From positions 11,639,001-11,703,000 of the forward strand of contig NC_059478.1 in NCBI RefSeq assembly GCF_018139145.2: 64,000 bases of DNA, given 5' to 3'. This document shows positions 25,791 to 39,633 of the stretch, one piece after another; position 1 is the stretch's first letter, and each line of letters begins with the position of its first letter. A program made the translations under genes and the position numbers. The DNA comes from Gymnogyps californianus (lineage: Eukaryota; Chordata; Aves; Accipitriformes; Cathartidae). A model generated the notes under the pieces. The model made no database searches and had not been told where the DNA came from. It worked only from the letters and a program-made list of their open reading frames with translations.

Positions 25791-28312
25791 AGGCTGACAG
25801 TCCTCTCCACTTCTTTCGTGATGTGGTATGATGCCTCTCATGTAAAAACCAGGAGAGCTCAATTCTGCCTCTTTATTGGTACTTGACCACTTCTCAATTG
25901 TTGCTTTTCCAGACAGAATCTGTAAGGCAGGACTCTCACCTCTGCATTGTTTATCCCCTGGTCTCTCTCCTGCCTGCTTTTGGGACATATATGAGACACT
26001 GTCTTCCAACACGTCTATTCTCATTGGGTTTTTGTGCCCACCTCTGCCCATATTGCTACTGTAGTTAAATTCCTGTTGTGATTTATGCCAGAATAACTGT
26101 GGGACAGAATAAATCCACAGACTTTAAAGGTATTAGCCTGCCTTTACTGTAGCACAATCGACAGCTGTACCTAGCACTATGACCTTATTCCACCCCCGCG
26201 AGGTGGCATCCAAAGCCATGCTGTTTTGGAAGAGCACCACTGTGTGCTTGCTGAGGTTTGCTCCTCAGGGCCAGCCCAGAGGATGAGAACAGCATCCAAA
26301 CACAGCTTCTCAGCAGGAGCAACTGTTTGTTTCGGCTCTAGCCTTTACTTAAAAATATGAAGCTATTGAACAAAAATACAAAGACTTGGAGTTCAAACTC
26401 ATATCTAACTTGGAGAGCTGGGCTTCTAGATCCAACTGTGCACTTTGGTCTAACAGCAAGAAAGTCTGGGTTTCACTTCAGTTTGTTTTCTTCTCGCTGT
26501 AATGCTTGAAGTGAGTACTTCAAGATTCAGATGCAAGGGTGCAGATATATTTACCTGCTGTAAAGATGGAGTGCTATTTATAGAGATCTTGGACCCTTCC
26601 CTCTCCCCAGTCTGATCCACATCACAACTTTGAACTGTATGAAGCACAACTACAGATCATGTGTGATCATTGGCAAAGTGATATCCAAAAGCTATGTTCT
26701 GCCTAATAGAGTAATAGATCAGGAACATCTGCAATTAAATATCTGGAAAAATAATTTAAATAGAGAAAGATAATTGGAAGTTCCAACAAAGGACTAAAGT
26801 TGTATCTTATTCCTTATCATGATGGTCTGACCAATTGAATCTTCCTAATCTCTCTTTAATGATTAATTTTTATGTAAAATTTGAATTTTTCTATAATTTT
26901 ATTAGAATTTATGATCTATCTTGCTTTCTGACAGGAAAAAAAACCCTTATGTTTATCATACGCCTTTGGTATTTCTATTGCAGCCAGTGGAAAAGTGGGC
27001 TGAAGCTAGTTCGTGTACAAGTCTACAGAAAAGCATATTCCTTGCCCCACAGACTGCCAGCTGATGAGTTGTAACAGATAGATAAGATAAAAACGGAGTA
27101 TAGGTTGGGATAGACAGGCTGACAAAAAATGATAGTGTGTGCATAGTTTTTAGCTAATCAAGAGTAGTAATTGTACTTTGCTTACTTGCCTAATCATGAT
27201 TAAGTGCCAATTTTCTCTCCATATAACAAAAGAGGTGACTTTCAAGACTACGATTTGAAGGAGGCTGGGGGGAGTGGCAGTGTTTTCTTAAATTCAGAAA
27301 GTTTTTACCAGGCAGGTCTACAGACTGATTTCTGTCTGTAGTTCACAAAACTGTACGATAACGTTTTTTCTTCCTACAGTGCCATGAAAAAAACTTTTGG
27401 CTTCAGTTCATGTGTGAAACCTTTTGCACAACAAAAGTGGTTTCTTGTGGCCAGTAAGACTAAATGTTCTAAGCATTCCAGGAAGCATATAAATAGATCG
27501 GTACCCTTCCTAAGGTTATGGAGCCTTATTTCTCTCTTTTTTCTTTCAGTTTTTTTCCCCATTTATGCTCTCTTCATCTAGGCAAAGACCAAGCAGAGTA
27601 CAGTGTTTGAAAATCCTGACTATCATTTTCCATTTTACTTGGGTTTTCCTCAGTTATATTTTCTGAAAAGAAGTTGTTTCAGTAAATGCAACATAGTAAA
27701 TTATCTTAAATTACTTCTTACAGTCCAGGCTAGTATTATAACATGAAAATTGTTACTTGGAGTCTCCCACGCCCCCGGCTGCTGCAGACCTATGTCTCCA
27801 GGCTGGGGAGAAACTGATCCACAGTACTTATCCAGCAGAATCTGCAGGCCAATCCACAATGTGGAAAGCAGAATTTACATAAAGGAGATTTCTTATCCTT
27901 CCCTCACAATCCTGCTAGATTCAGTAAAGTTGTAGTGATGGTCAAAAAAAGCTAAAACGGTGACTCTATACTGATGGGTAGGCCAATGTCTATGTGGAAA
28001 CCAGATGAGAAATTATTCAAGCCAAAATCATTAAATCTCAGCTCGTCTAAAGATACTATAAAACAGCCATCCCGTTTCTTTGATCTATGATATTTGAATC
28101 CTAACGTGTGTTAATAAGACATGTATGTTGGGCATTGACATTGTCTTCTGTTGAACAAGGGTAAACATTGCGTTTGTCTCTGTAAAAATAGCATTCAATA
28201 GCTGGGAAGAAACTAGAGATTCATTATTTTTGCAGTTGTAGAAGACATTTAGCAGCTGTGTTTATACTGGCAGACAATTTGGATATTAGGTGGCAGGACA
28301 GAGAACTGCAGA
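25791..28312. other. Non-coding DNA, nothing recognised
   Basis: Mostly unique sequence, with a slightly GC-richer portion at 26180-26330. A 113-codon minus-strand frame (25710-26051) runs through the minisatellite and has no domain. No RNA gene or repeat family was recognised. Confidence 0.5.
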
Positions 28313-28339
28313 TGCACAATATTGTGCAGACATTGTGCA
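28313..28339. repeat. 16-bp perfect palindrome plus a third half-site
   Basis: TGCACAATATTGTGCA at 28313-28328 is its own reverse complement. Three bases further, ATTGTGCA recurs at 28332-28339. It could be a dimeric protein-binding site or a chance palindrome. Confidence 0.8.
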
Positions 28340-29889
28340 CTTACAGCCCATTTCCAGGGAAACATGTTATTTTATATTTCCCTTGGTGTCATTAATCACA
28401 TTTCATGATGTATCTCACTATTTCAACTCATTCCCCTAGATTCATTCATTTTTTGGCCTGTTTGTTTAGTAGTTATTGAGCTCTATTTCAACAAATTCCA
28501 TCTCAACTACAGATAATAAAGTTCTTTTTGCTTCAGGGGAGAAAATTAAGATGGCCCTATACTGATTACTGAGACTACCTGTAATAATCAGCATATCTAT
28601 CACATCAGAAAGATATTTAGCTTGCCTTTCGTCAGAAAAATATTCATACTGTTCTTTGGTATTTAGAAATTAAACTCATTTCCTGAAAGTAAAAATATGA
28701 TTCTTATCTTGACCTACAAAGGAAAACAGCTGCTCTTTTCTCTGTTCTTGAAGTTCTCTAATGCCTCAACAGGCTTTGTTTTGGTTTTACAGGTGAATCC
28801 CTTAAACTGTAGCAATGATGGCCCATCCCCTGGGAGAAATATGCTGATATAAACAGTGAGGAATCCCCCTGCTAGGGAGTTGCAAGCCTGAGGTACCTCA
28901 GTGTATGGGATGTAACCCCAGGCCTTTTTTTGGCATTACTTCTACATTTAAATAATGGCATTAAATGTTCATGAGTAAATTTGGCTTGTAACTGCTACTG
29001 TGGGCGCCCTGTGAGCCACCTGACCCTGGAAGGATCACCTGGTGGCATTGTGCTTCTCCTGCAGCTCCCCAGCCCATGGGAAACAGTCCTGATGCATCAC
29101 AGTTCAGGGAAAGACAGTGTATCTGTTTCCTATATGGTTGACCAGTTGTGTTGGAGAGAAGCTAAAAAGGGACAAAGCTTGTGCCAAACTTTTGATCTCC
29201 TTTGACTGAAGAGCTAGCTGTGCAGGAGCTCAGGCCTGGGAGGTGGGCAGCTCCCTGGAGGACTCTGAGATGGAAACAAAAGACCTGCCAGGCCTGCTCT
29301 GTCCTGGCTGAGCCTGGGTGTCTTGCTAGGTAAGGTTTTTCTGTTGGTGAACAAAGAAAAGGAGTTTTACTGACCTCTGAAAAAGAAGCAAACCCAAAGA
29401 ATTCACTACACAGTGAATTAATGACTGTGCGTAGGGGATGACTTACCCAAGATGGTGTGATCAGCAGATTGCTTGAAGAAACCACGAACCCTGCCCAGTG
29501 CCCCTTCTCGTGACTGGTTCAGAATGCTAAATATAACCAGGCAGTATTTTTCTTAGGGATAAATGAAAAGCAGAGGCAAAAATGAGCTCTGTTTATGTTA
29601 CGTGGCTTAGCCACACCTAAGGAAATGGAACTTGCTTTCGCCCTTTTTGTTTTAGAGGATGGCCGTGAGGAGGCTCTGTCCACTACAGTGAAAGTAGCAA
29701 ACCAGTGTGTTATAAGCACTATTCTTGCATTGCCATAAGTTGTGTGGAAGAGATGGCCCCGTGCATCTGAAGGGCAGCTAGGGTGGATTTTTAGATTGTG
29801 CTCAGCACTCTTCAGAATACTGAGATTTACTTCCAGGAAGGTCATAGGGTTTGGATTTGGGAGGAGAGGACTCTGGCAATCATATTTTT
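28340..29889. other. Non-coding DNA, nothing recognised
   Basis: No gene supported. Minus-strand frames of 107-108 codons at 29162-29485 and 29519-29845 have no domain, signal sequence or convincing splice context. Confidence 0.5.
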
Positions 29890-30005
29890 ATTTCTAGAAA
29901 CTAATAACATATTTTATATATTCTCAAAGATTAAGTGACTTGCAAAAGTACATTGGAAGCTGGTGGCAGAACTGGAAAATTAATACAGCTCTGGGGAACT
30001 TGATA
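29890..30005 (-). mobile_element. MIR-like SINE fragment, antisense
   Basis: On the plus strand the block GATTAAGTGACTTGCAAAAG is followed by GTACATTGGAAGCTGGTGGC and AGAACTGGAA, the antisense of the MIR core and tRNA-derived region. The flanks are too diverged to set the ends exactly. Confidence 0.6.
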
Positions 30006-32890
30006 GAAGTGCCTTAGTCTAAAAGTCATATTTACAAAGAAAATAAAATGTCACTATTATTCATGCTTTTGTGGACCCCATAATTTTGCTTTCTCTAAAA
30101 TGCTTGCTCTTTTCTGTGATATTTTCCATGTTCCACTCTCTCTCTTTCTCCAACATTCAGGTTCAGCTCTCTTATGTGATGCTGGTTATACAACTGATGC
30201 TTAATGCAACCTAGTGGAAGCTGTCTCCAAGCAAATAACACTGGCAGCAAGGCTGGAAGTACGATCATCTGCTAGCGTACTCCCTACATAGACGGTATGA
30301 GTTTTGTTGTACACAGTATAATTTAGTGGGGTGTTAAATGACCGCTAAATGTCTAATCCAAGCTTGCATAAAAGAGATTAATGAGTTATCCATTAAAAGT
30401 TCTCTCAATATGTGCTGCAATTCCTACTCCCTTCAAATATGTTGATCCCATTTCTTTGCCTTAATTCCTATGTTTTCTTCCCATGTGTTCATCCACAAAG
30501 CGCCTGCCTTTCTACTGCAAATAGCTCAACAGCCCAAATCAAGACCAGATTTCTGCTGCCTCCACTCTCCTAGTAAAGACAGGCTCCTCCAGTTTCTTGC
30601 TACATAGACTGTCTCTTGCACCCCGGCCCTCTACCACCTGGTCACTGTTGCTGAGCCATCATAGTTACACAGCTGAGCAACTTACTGAGGAGGTTCAGGG
30701 AAAGCAAAGACGTCTGTCTTGCCCTGCTTTGCCTGGTGTTCCTTATAGCCCTTCCCTAACACATCCTTTTCCCTCTCTTCAACACACTCAGATCCATGTC
30801 CCTGTCCTCCTAGGCATTGTAGCGCCCTCCCTCAACATGACCTGGGCCTGTCCCCCTTGCTGTCGCCTTTGTTGACTCCAGTTCCCTGGCTTGCCTTCCC
30901 TGGCAGAGCCAGAGCCACTCCTGACAATACCATGTCAAAAGAGATGCAGCAGGCTGAACACGTATTGTACTAGCGCCACGTGAAGGCACTTAGCTGCCGG
31001 TTGCACAGGTCTCATCCATTTCAGAGGGCATTGGGGATGGTGCCTTCAGAGCTGCACTCCTCATGCAGATAGCTCAGGCAAGTCACCAATGCCTCACAGA
31101 AACAGAGTAAATTAAATCTCTTACAAAAGCTTTAACAAGAGCCTAACTGAATGATCACTGAACACCACACCTGGAATCATTTAAATTTTAGCATTACTAG
31201 GCGTGTGTTTTATTTTTCCTTTTAAAATAAATGTAGGAAGTGGCTAGGTTAATGCATACGACCTTAGCCTAAAGGATAAACAGCCAAGCCAATAAATGTA
31301 ATGTTCAGGCTCCTGCTTATTCCTGTCTATACAGGCAATCATCTATAGCACCTGTATCCTCTCTGGTAGATGTTTTATGACCAATACATTAAAGTGTAGA
31401 GAAAGAGAAATGCTGGTCAAGTACAATGTATTTAAGTGAATTTTCCCCTAGGAACCAAAGCATTTAGTTGCTGATTGTCAGTTCATGACAATCTTGTTTT
31501 TCTTTTTAATTGTGGAATTGAAATACTCCATTTGTCTAGTTGTTTGAAATTTAATTAACATAAAGCCTAGGCTGAATACAAGGGACTTGCTGTGCTTAGA
31601 GTGCTTAGGGGAGGAGAGGGACGGAGGGTGCAAGGAGAGCTGCTTCAGCATCCCTGTCCAGATCATCTACTCTGACATGCTCTGGTTGCCAAAAGTCTCC
31701 AAGAGGATGCTGCAGCAATGGTGCCCAAGAGGAGTTAAGGCTCGTGAAATAGGCTGGTACCCATTACATCGCAGTGACTACGGACTTAGCCAGCCTACAG
31801 GGATCTTCTGAACAAAGCAAAGAGTCAGAGCAAGTGTCTAGTCTGGCCCCACAGCTGTTGATTTCCCTTTACTGTCATTTAGTCAAATAAAAAAGAACCT
31901 CAAATTCCAGCTCTCAGCCACTTCAGGGTCTATCTAAGCAGCAGAAAAATTGGAAACACTTGCATTTCCATCCCTGTCCTGAGCAAATACATACTATCAA
32001 GAGACAGCGAGGAAGAGACAAGGATATAGCTCCAGTCTATTTTACATGAAGTGATCAGACCTGGAATAATGAGGAGGAAATCCACCCCCTATTCCTGCTC
32101 CCTCCGACCCCCCCCAAGACACATATATTTTCTTTTTGCATGATTCTTTTAGAACAACATAGCTCCCAATGGACTCTATGCTATGGTTTGGTATGCCTAA
32201 AAGGCACAAAAAGAAAAACGTAGATTTTGCACTTAACAAAAATCAAAATGCATCTTCTGACAGCCAGTCTTCTAGCTGTGAGATGTGAAATAAATTGTAT
32301 ATGTTCAGTACTTCATAATAGAGTGCAAATATGCTCTTTGATATTTTTCATCCAGAGTTCAAAAAGTGACAGTAATGCTATATTGTTGGATTTACAATGC
32401 TTATCACTCAGATCTGCTACTATTACATCCATGAGTAACTCCTATATGTATATAGATCTATATATAACCTCACTAAGGTAAGATGGCAGAACCAGTCCCT
32501 CTTCATATCTCAAAGAAATCGCCAAGTGTGCTATTTTTTTAATTGGCTTCTGGGGATGTTACCCAATTATCTGCAATTGCAGGTTACATGTAATATCTGT
32601 ACTATTTCACACAGTGCAATATAAAGGAACTGGTAGGAAATGTCATTGAGTAGTTTAGAGGAATGCTACTTGGTTTAATAGAGGATGATTGAAGGTGACG
32701 AATTTGATAAAAGCAGAATTTTGAGCACACCATTGAAGTGACCCAAAAGTGAGGAAAACAGAAGGAATTGCACAGGATGGTCTTTTAACAAAGTTCATTT
32801 TCCCTTGCTTTTGTGTGAATCGCCTCTGATAGCATGGCCATGGAGGGAGAGAGGCAGCAGGAGGAGGGAGAATTGGGCAATGGAAAGGGA
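30006..32890. other. Non-coding DNA, nothing recognised
   Basis: The segment 30540-30930 is pyrimidine- and GC-richer and gives a 92-codon plus-strand frame with no domain. Elsewhere the sequence is AT-rich. Near 31080 there is a faint MIR-like GGCAAGTCACC phrase that is too short to call. Confidence 0.5.
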
Positions 32891-33130
32891 GCTGTGGTTA
32901 AGGCAGTGGCTTTGGAGACCATCTGACTGGATTCCTTTTCTGTCCCTGCCTAAGAAAGTCATTTAGGAGATGTCTGTGGCACAGTGCCATTCTGCATTTA
33001 GTTTGGCTACTAAAAGCAGCTGCTTCCACTGCACTCACTGCGAGCAGAAGCGGACAGCTTCTCCCACAGGCTCCGCATTCTCTGTCTGTGAAATGGGAGG
33101 AGTAATATTTCTTTTCCTCACTCTGCTTAG
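32891..33130 (+). mobile_element. MIR-like SINE, interrupted, sense
   Basis: The 5' part resembles the tRNA-derived head: GTGGTTAAGGCAGTGGCTTT, GGAGACC and a B-box-like TGGATTCC, then AAGTCATTTAGGAG. The 3' part has CTCTGTCTGTGAAATGGGAG followed by AGTAATATTTC and CTCACTCTGCTTAG, matching the CATCTGTAAAATGGGGATAATA landmark. About 80 bases more than expected separate the two parts, so the copy is interrupted or two fragments lie together. The 149-codon minus-strand frame over 32898-33347 is antisense to this SINE and is not a gene. Confidence 0.55.
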
Positions 33131-36100
33131 TGCATGCCATCTTCTGTCTTAGCATGTTGGTACTAACAGGAGGCGAAGCTCGTGGGTCCGTCTTCTTTGG
33201 CATCTCTTGGCAGCGCTTGTTTTTGTTCCAGAAAAAGCTGGTATTGGAGTCATCCTGATTTAGTTGCCAGAGGCAGTGTACTTTTGTTTTGCTGCTGGAA
33301 GTTGACTTCTGCTTGCCTATGGAGCCAGTGTGTAGTTGATCTACCAATTAATCTCATGCCTGATTGCAGTGTTTGTTGTAACTTTTAGAATCCCTTTAAT
33401 CACTGTGCATTGATCCTTGTTTATGCTGTAACCCTATAAAAGGAAACGGCATCCAGCCATGGGTTTCTTACTATCTAGTCATAAGGGATAGAGAAAAAGA
33501 CTTGTCTTGAATAATATATAAAATCCAATTTAATATTAATTCTGGGGTAATATTTAATTCCAGAAGCATATATGGAAGCAAATATTAATGCATTAGATTC
33601 TCTGAAATGTTTTAAACTAGTTTTATTAAAAATATTAAAACGGTAAAGTATTAAGCTTTAAATTTACAACAGCTGTTCTTAAAAATTAATGACTTATTGC
33701 TGTTACTGTACTATTAAAGTTGCACTTATGCACCCAAAACTGAATCATCTTCACCTAGTGCCCCTAGAAATTTCTTTAGCAATACATAGGAAACTAGGTA
33801 GAAAAGAGTTAAATACTTTTGTTATCAATTTAGATCAGCTACCCCAATTAGAAGTATCTAATCAAGTGATAAAAAGGCCTGTTCAGATTTTAGTTGGTTT
33901 TTTCACCTAGTATTGAACTGATGCAACATCTGAATGTTGTTGCTCTAGATGAACTGGGGAAACTTAAAAAAAAAAAAAAGGACATGTCTAAACATGCCCA
34001 ATGCAAATATTGTAAATGGAATGCAAATGCTAGTACAGAAAGCAGCAGTTGGGCTTTTTTTCCTTGTCTTTCTGGTTTTGAACACCTAATGAGAGGGAAA
34101 AATTTCTTCATATGTAGGAAAACCTGCGCAAGAAAAAACAAACATTTTCCCTTTAACACTTTGGAAGATAAGTGTACAATTATGGCTTCAGTTAAAGCTG
34201 TAGGGAAGGACATTTCATCTTTTCAAGCTATGAAGTCCTGTCCTCAGTGTTGGTGTTTATGACTTTTTTATTTCTTTAAGTACTGAGTGGGGCCTGCAGG
34301 AAGGAAACTAAGACAGATGGGAGCAAACAAGAAGGAACATGACTCTAGGGTTTACTCTTTAAGGCACTCACCTGCACAGAGGAAAGGAAGGAGAAAACTG
34401 TTATATACCGGTTTCTCTTTCAGAGAATGTCTGTGCCTTCTACCATAAATATCGCTACATGAAAACCAGAAATATTTTAAATCTTTAAACTTAAAAATAG
34501 AGCTGGGGGGGTATGGTCACATAAAGCCTCCCCAGCTAATTTTAATTTTGTCTTATTTTTATCTGTCTTAAAGATTAAGATTTATCTGTTTAAATACATG
34601 CATCTTCTGTCTGATCAACATTCAAAATATTTCACTGGGATCTTCAAAAACTGCAGAAATTCATGACAGAATGCAGTCTCCATCCATTTACATGTGCAAT
34701 CAACTTCCAGTTATTTAACTAGTGTCTTAGCAACTGCATCCTTTAGCAGTACACATAGCAAATCACAGTTCCATTTAATAAAAAGAACTTCTATTAATCA
34801 CTCCTAAAGTCCATTTAAAGAAGCATCATGTATTTCTTAAAAACAAGAGTATGCCGTAAATGACAAGGTAATTATTGTGCATGTCTAATTCTGGATAAAA
34901 GACGGGACTTACAATACATGTTTTAAGATATAACAATAAAAAGTTAATTGAAATACTTTTACAACACTCCCATAATTCTTTTCCTTCCTTATTTATTGTA
35001 GACCCACAAACACCAAACCTCATATAAATTAGAGATTAAACATGCCTTTAATAACACAAATGGCGAGACTGTAGTATGTTTTTATCCAGTATCCTTTAAT
35101 AGATAATGAATTTGTGTCTAACGACATATTTGCCTATAACATATTAATGTATCACCTAATTGACAGCCACATGGTTTGCAAATTAATTCAGTCTTGTTTC
35201 CTGTGGTACCTACTTTACGTTATTTAGGGATTGACTACACAGTATGATTATTTTGTCCTTATTTTGGTTTGATGCAGTAGCTTTATTTCATTGTTGGCTG
35301 CTTCACAATGACATTCATGTGACAGTGTTCAGGCTGCAAACTATTTAGTTGTTTTACAGTGCCTTCCCAAGCTGCTTTGCACATACTTCAGCCAGTTTTA
35401 CCTTTCTTTCCTGTTCTAGAGACACTTTGATTAGATGCTGCTTCTGTTCAGTGTTAGTGTTCAGCCAGATTCAGTCTTCTTTGTTTTTTCTTTTTTTTTT
35501 CTTTCATGTTTGTTCCAGAAACAAAGCCATTAGCATTTTGCACTAGCCCTTTGGTAGGCCATCTGCTTGTGCGAGAGCTGTGCTGAAGTCCTGGATCTGT
35601 TCAGGATTAGGGATGGGGAGATGAAGCGTTAGCGAGTCTGCAGGGTCGAGAGCCTGAAATGATGTACTCCAAGGAGGCACAAAGGGCAGGGCTGTGTGAA
35701 GACGTGCATGGGGGTACTGCCTCATTAAAACTAACGATACGAAAATGTCTTACAGAAAGCACGAGACACCCATCCATATTTTCATCAGCTGGGTAGAATT
35801 TTGCCTTAGGGCACCAGCACGCTCCCCCATCCTCACAGATGCAGCTGGCTTGCATGGGGAGCCGTGGCAGCCGAGCTGCCGCCGCCTTGCCTGGCACTGT
35901 CTGACAGCAAGCAATCCCAGCATGACAGATCTTGACTTGCCTTTCCCTGCTATCCATTCTCATCCATTAACTATTCATGCAAGCTCCCAATTAGACTATG
36001 GAAGATAAGAGCATTAATTGGCAAAGTCACATTCCTTAGCATCTCACAATACTGATGTTACCCTTTCTGTTTTCAGGTAGGTCTTCAGCCTTTTACGCCG

Positions 36101-37191
36101 TTGTTTATTTCTTCCATGTTGAAGATAGGCAGGAATGGATAAGCAAAGGCTGTACCTTCTGGTTTGAATTTGGGGCCATTCTTTTTGATTTTTCTTTCAG
36201 TACATCAAAACTTTTAGTTTAGAAAACATTTAGTTTAGTTTTCCATTTTGCGGTATTTCCCCATTAAGATATTGCTCAGCTGAAGTAAAATGTTTTAATA
36301 ACTTCTCTAGCAGGATCAAACAGGCAAGCCCTAGCTTTACTGATGATGATTAAGGGTGGGAGTCATGCTGTGAAAGAATGACTAAGTGCTGTTATTGAGA
36401 TCTGACAATTTTCCTGGAAGATGGATCTGATAACTCTATAACAAGCATATTTCAGTGAAATGACCCAATTTTAGAAGATTAGTATATTTTCCTAAATTCA
36501 GTAAGCTTTTATAAAAATCTCATATCTACAAATCTGTAGGACTTCTCTAAAAGGAATTCTAAACAGGGAGACTCAGTAATACCTATCCAGCAGTCCCAGA
36601 GAACTGCAGTACAAAGGAGCATCCTATAGGAGTACTACCATTTTATATTCTGGATCTGTGAAGACACATAAGATTAGTTGATGCTGAAGGCAGGAGGAAA
36701 CCAAGGTGAAAAAACAAGGATTCTGGGAGGTCAGCATTTGACAACATTCTTAGGAAAGAAAAGTTAATGTCAAACAAAGCCTCAAGTTGGTCTTAGTCTT
36801 GTAATTAATGTGGCCTTTATAACTAATAGTTTTTATGATCTGGGAGAACTAAATTAATTACACGATGTTTTGCAATTCTTATGCTGATAGAGATTAATAG
36901 TTAGACATCAACAAGAATACATGGTATAACAAGAATATAAATGAGAGTCCCTATACAATTGGATAGTGGATAGCCATAGGCCTTACAAACATGTAAGAAA
37001 ACAGAAGTATTTTTAATTGATATGAGGTATCTCACATGGTTTTAAATGTTTGTAGTTTGTTATTTTCTACAGCCATAAAAATCCTTTGCCTGAAACAAGT
37101 CATTTGGAACTCCCCCTTTTGTAGCTAACCAAGTGGAAGCTTAGTTTCAGTCTTCTGTAGAGAGAGGATTTGGTCCCTCCTTTATTCCGCT
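33131..37191. other. Non-coding DNA, A14 tract, nothing recognised
   Basis: An A14 run lies at 33966-33979. A 122-codon plus frame (33894-34262) has a Lys run encoded by that tract and scattered Cys, with no zinc-finger spacing that I recognise. A somewhat GC-richer stretch at 35570-35960 gives short frames on both strands with no domain. The sequence at 35930-36060 is motif-rich and could be regulatory, but the support is too weak to separate it. Confidence 0.5.
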
Positions 37192-37207
37192 CCCCCCCCC
37201 CCCCCCC
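37192..37207. repeat. C16 homopolymer
   Basis: Sixteen consecutive C residues. Such runs are prone to length polymorphism and sequencing error, so the exact count is uncertain. Confidence 0.9.
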
Positions 37208-37802
37208 AGGATCCTTTTCACATCTGTAATGGAACTTTTATCAAGAAAACAGGTTTCTATCCCATATAACAAACTTCGGCAGGGCTAGCTGGTAGCCCAA
37301 ACCTTGAATTCAGCATGTAAGATGCTTCCACTGAGTCTGCATTTTTTCTTGGAGGAGGCAAGGAGCAGTTGTTCAGGGAATAAAAGATCCCAGGTTATGT
37401 CCTAGGACAAAGGAGGGAAGGCTTCATGCCCATCCATGGCCCTGCAGAGCCCTGAGCTGCTGCTGCTGTAGTGCCTGCATCAGTAGAGGGGGGAAGACAA
37501 GAGCAGTGACAGAGTTATGCCCAGATCTGTGGCTGCCACTCTCAGAAAAGCAGTCAGAAAATTGCCCTCAGTCCCAACTGGCTACTGAGTGTAGTTATCC
37601 CTTGGGGCTGCTAAGTAAAGACCACCCAAACTCACCTGTAGTAACGAGTATCCCACTCAAATCCCTATCTTTTTATCTTTCAAAAAAACCCAAAACCAAG
37701 TAAATAAAAGATGTATCCTGAGGTTGTTCCAACAACATTTTCATCTTTTTTCTGAATAATAGAGACAGTTATGACCTAATTGTTTATTCCAGCAGTGGGC
37801 TA
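37208..37802. other. Non-coding DNA, nothing recognised
   Basis: Unique sequence between the C tract and an ancient repeat piece. Confidence 0.5.
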
Positions 37803-37870
37803 AGTTCTGTGCTGGTATAAATGGGTGCAGCCCTATTAGCAATGGCTCCTATTTAACTCAGTACTACTGG
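37803..37870. repeat. Ancient palindromic amniote repeat piece (copy 1)
   Basis: The piece has GTTCTGTGCTGGTATAAATG, then GGTGCAGCCC, a centre AGCAATGG, and CTCCTATTTAACTCAG. This follows a repeat that I recognise from bird, turtle and crocodile sequences, in which a 'CTGGTGTAAAT..GGAGC' arm is followed by its inverted arm around a CATTGAAGTCAATGG-type centre. The family name and class are not certain to me. The orientation is ambiguous because the consensus is nearly palindromic. Confidence 0.45.
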
Positions 37871-39633
37871 CTTTAAAAGTTGATTTAAAAGTTAAAAGGA
37901 ACAAACTTGTTTATTGCCTTGGCCTCAGGTTAACAGAGCAACTGAAAATTCATAATGGAACCTAATAAATAAAGGCCTTCATGTTTGTTCTCCAAGCTAA
38001 CACAGGTCAACTGATGCTTTCCATCCTTTTCAACCCCCATCTAATTTTTTCCAACCAATATAATTTTCATTATATTGTCCATAATGTTCTGTTGATCCAA
38101 AAATGTTCTTTCCAGTGGTATTTCTATTATTCTTATTCTAGGCCAAGTCATGTATTTGAAGATTCATTCTGCAGAGGGACAGTTTTGTTTCAGTCTGTCC
38201 TTTGAAAGACATTGTAGTGCTAGAAAGTTCTGAGTCTTGAACTTTTTTATTTTGCTGCTAAGAACTGCATACAATTCCAGAGATGTCTGTGGTTCTTGGG
38301 TACTGGAATTTCATCATTCTAGGTTCTGCCCGCTAGTCCACATTTTCAAGTGGCAAAATAACTCCCTGTATGAAACATAATATTCAGTGTGATCTGAGTT
38401 TCTCTTATTTAGGCTTTAAGGAAATCCTTAATCTGCCATTTCAGGTTTTCTTGTCATTTGCTTCATTATGTCGCTGCATGTATGACTGACTCATCAGTCC
38501 TTCTGATCTGAATCATGCTCTTTAGTATGTGCATTTGTATGTGTATAAGAAATATTTTTAAGACTTTAAATATGTCTGGAAAACACAGAAGACAGTAGCT
38601 CTGGAAAAATAATTTTAGGAGATCCAAGAAAGATATCAAGAACCTAGACAGCTGCTTTTGCATTTTACTTTTCTGAAATTCTTAGTCTTCAGATTGGGAA
38701 TTTTATGCTGTGTTCAGAATATCTTTTTGGGCAAAACAGTGTGTGTAATAGTGACAGAATCATTGCCAGATTTAAAAATAACCCTAGTAGCAGCAGCAAA
38801 ATGCTATCCCTTGCAATTTGTCTCCCTGCCCCAACATTCCTTATATATTTTCAGTTATTGTCATTCACAACTAAATAGCTATAAAATGAATTTTATGAGA
38901 ACTTAATGTGCTTCTGAATGCACCAAAAACCATGTGGTGTATATCACATACACAGCTTGCCGACCTAAGGAGAGAAATTATCAAGTAAGTTATGTGGAAG
39001 CTTTCCATAGTCTCCTTATGTGACCTCGTACAAGGCCACGAATGTTTTGAGGTCAGAGGGAACATAAATATTCATTTCTACATGACTCATTCTGAATGCT
39101 CCACTAGACAAATTTTAAAATAATTCTAGTTAACCAGCACTGAAAACATTTTGGACATTGATCATTAACGTTCTACATGTTGGTTTGGCAAAACAGTTTT
39201 TCCCAATGTTTTTCCTACTAGAAAACAAAATAAAAACTTTGATCAGACTGCCCCCTATAGAAAGTACAGCAATGGTTTTTTTAATACCTATAGTTTATTG
39301 TCAGTGATAAAAGAGAATTCAGAGACAACATGTCACAACAGTGATCCCATCTATAGCTTCCAAAAAATAAATGAAAGTTAGACTAATAGTTATTCTTCAA
39401 AATATGTTAAGTCCCTATGTATGGAGGTGTTTAAATGGGTCTAGACGGATATTCATTTCAGGAAATGTCCTTAAAATGCTGCTATTGTACTGCTTCTAAG
39501 TAAGAACAGAGTGTGGAAGCACAGGTCCTGCTAGTTACAGTACTGTGATTCTATATGCTCCTTGTAATTCCCTTTTTCTTGATCATAGTCAGTTCCCCAG
39601 ACAGGAATTTACGAGCCCACCCACGGCTTTGTT
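37871..39633. other. Non-coding AT-rich DNA, nothing recognised
   Basis: No supported feature. Open frames are under 85 codons. Confidence 0.55.

Noticed and set aside
31075..31125. MIR-like phrase GGCAAGTCACC
   Set aside because: It is too short, with no supporting landmarks on either side.
32898..33347. Minus-strand open frame of 149 codons
   Set aside because: It overlaps the MIR-like SINE in antisense, has no domain and no splice context.
33894..34262. Plus-strand frame of 122 codons with C-x-x-C
   Set aside because: A single C-x-x-C near a Lys run encoded by an A14 tract does not make a zinc finger; the spacing of the other Cys and His residues is irregular.
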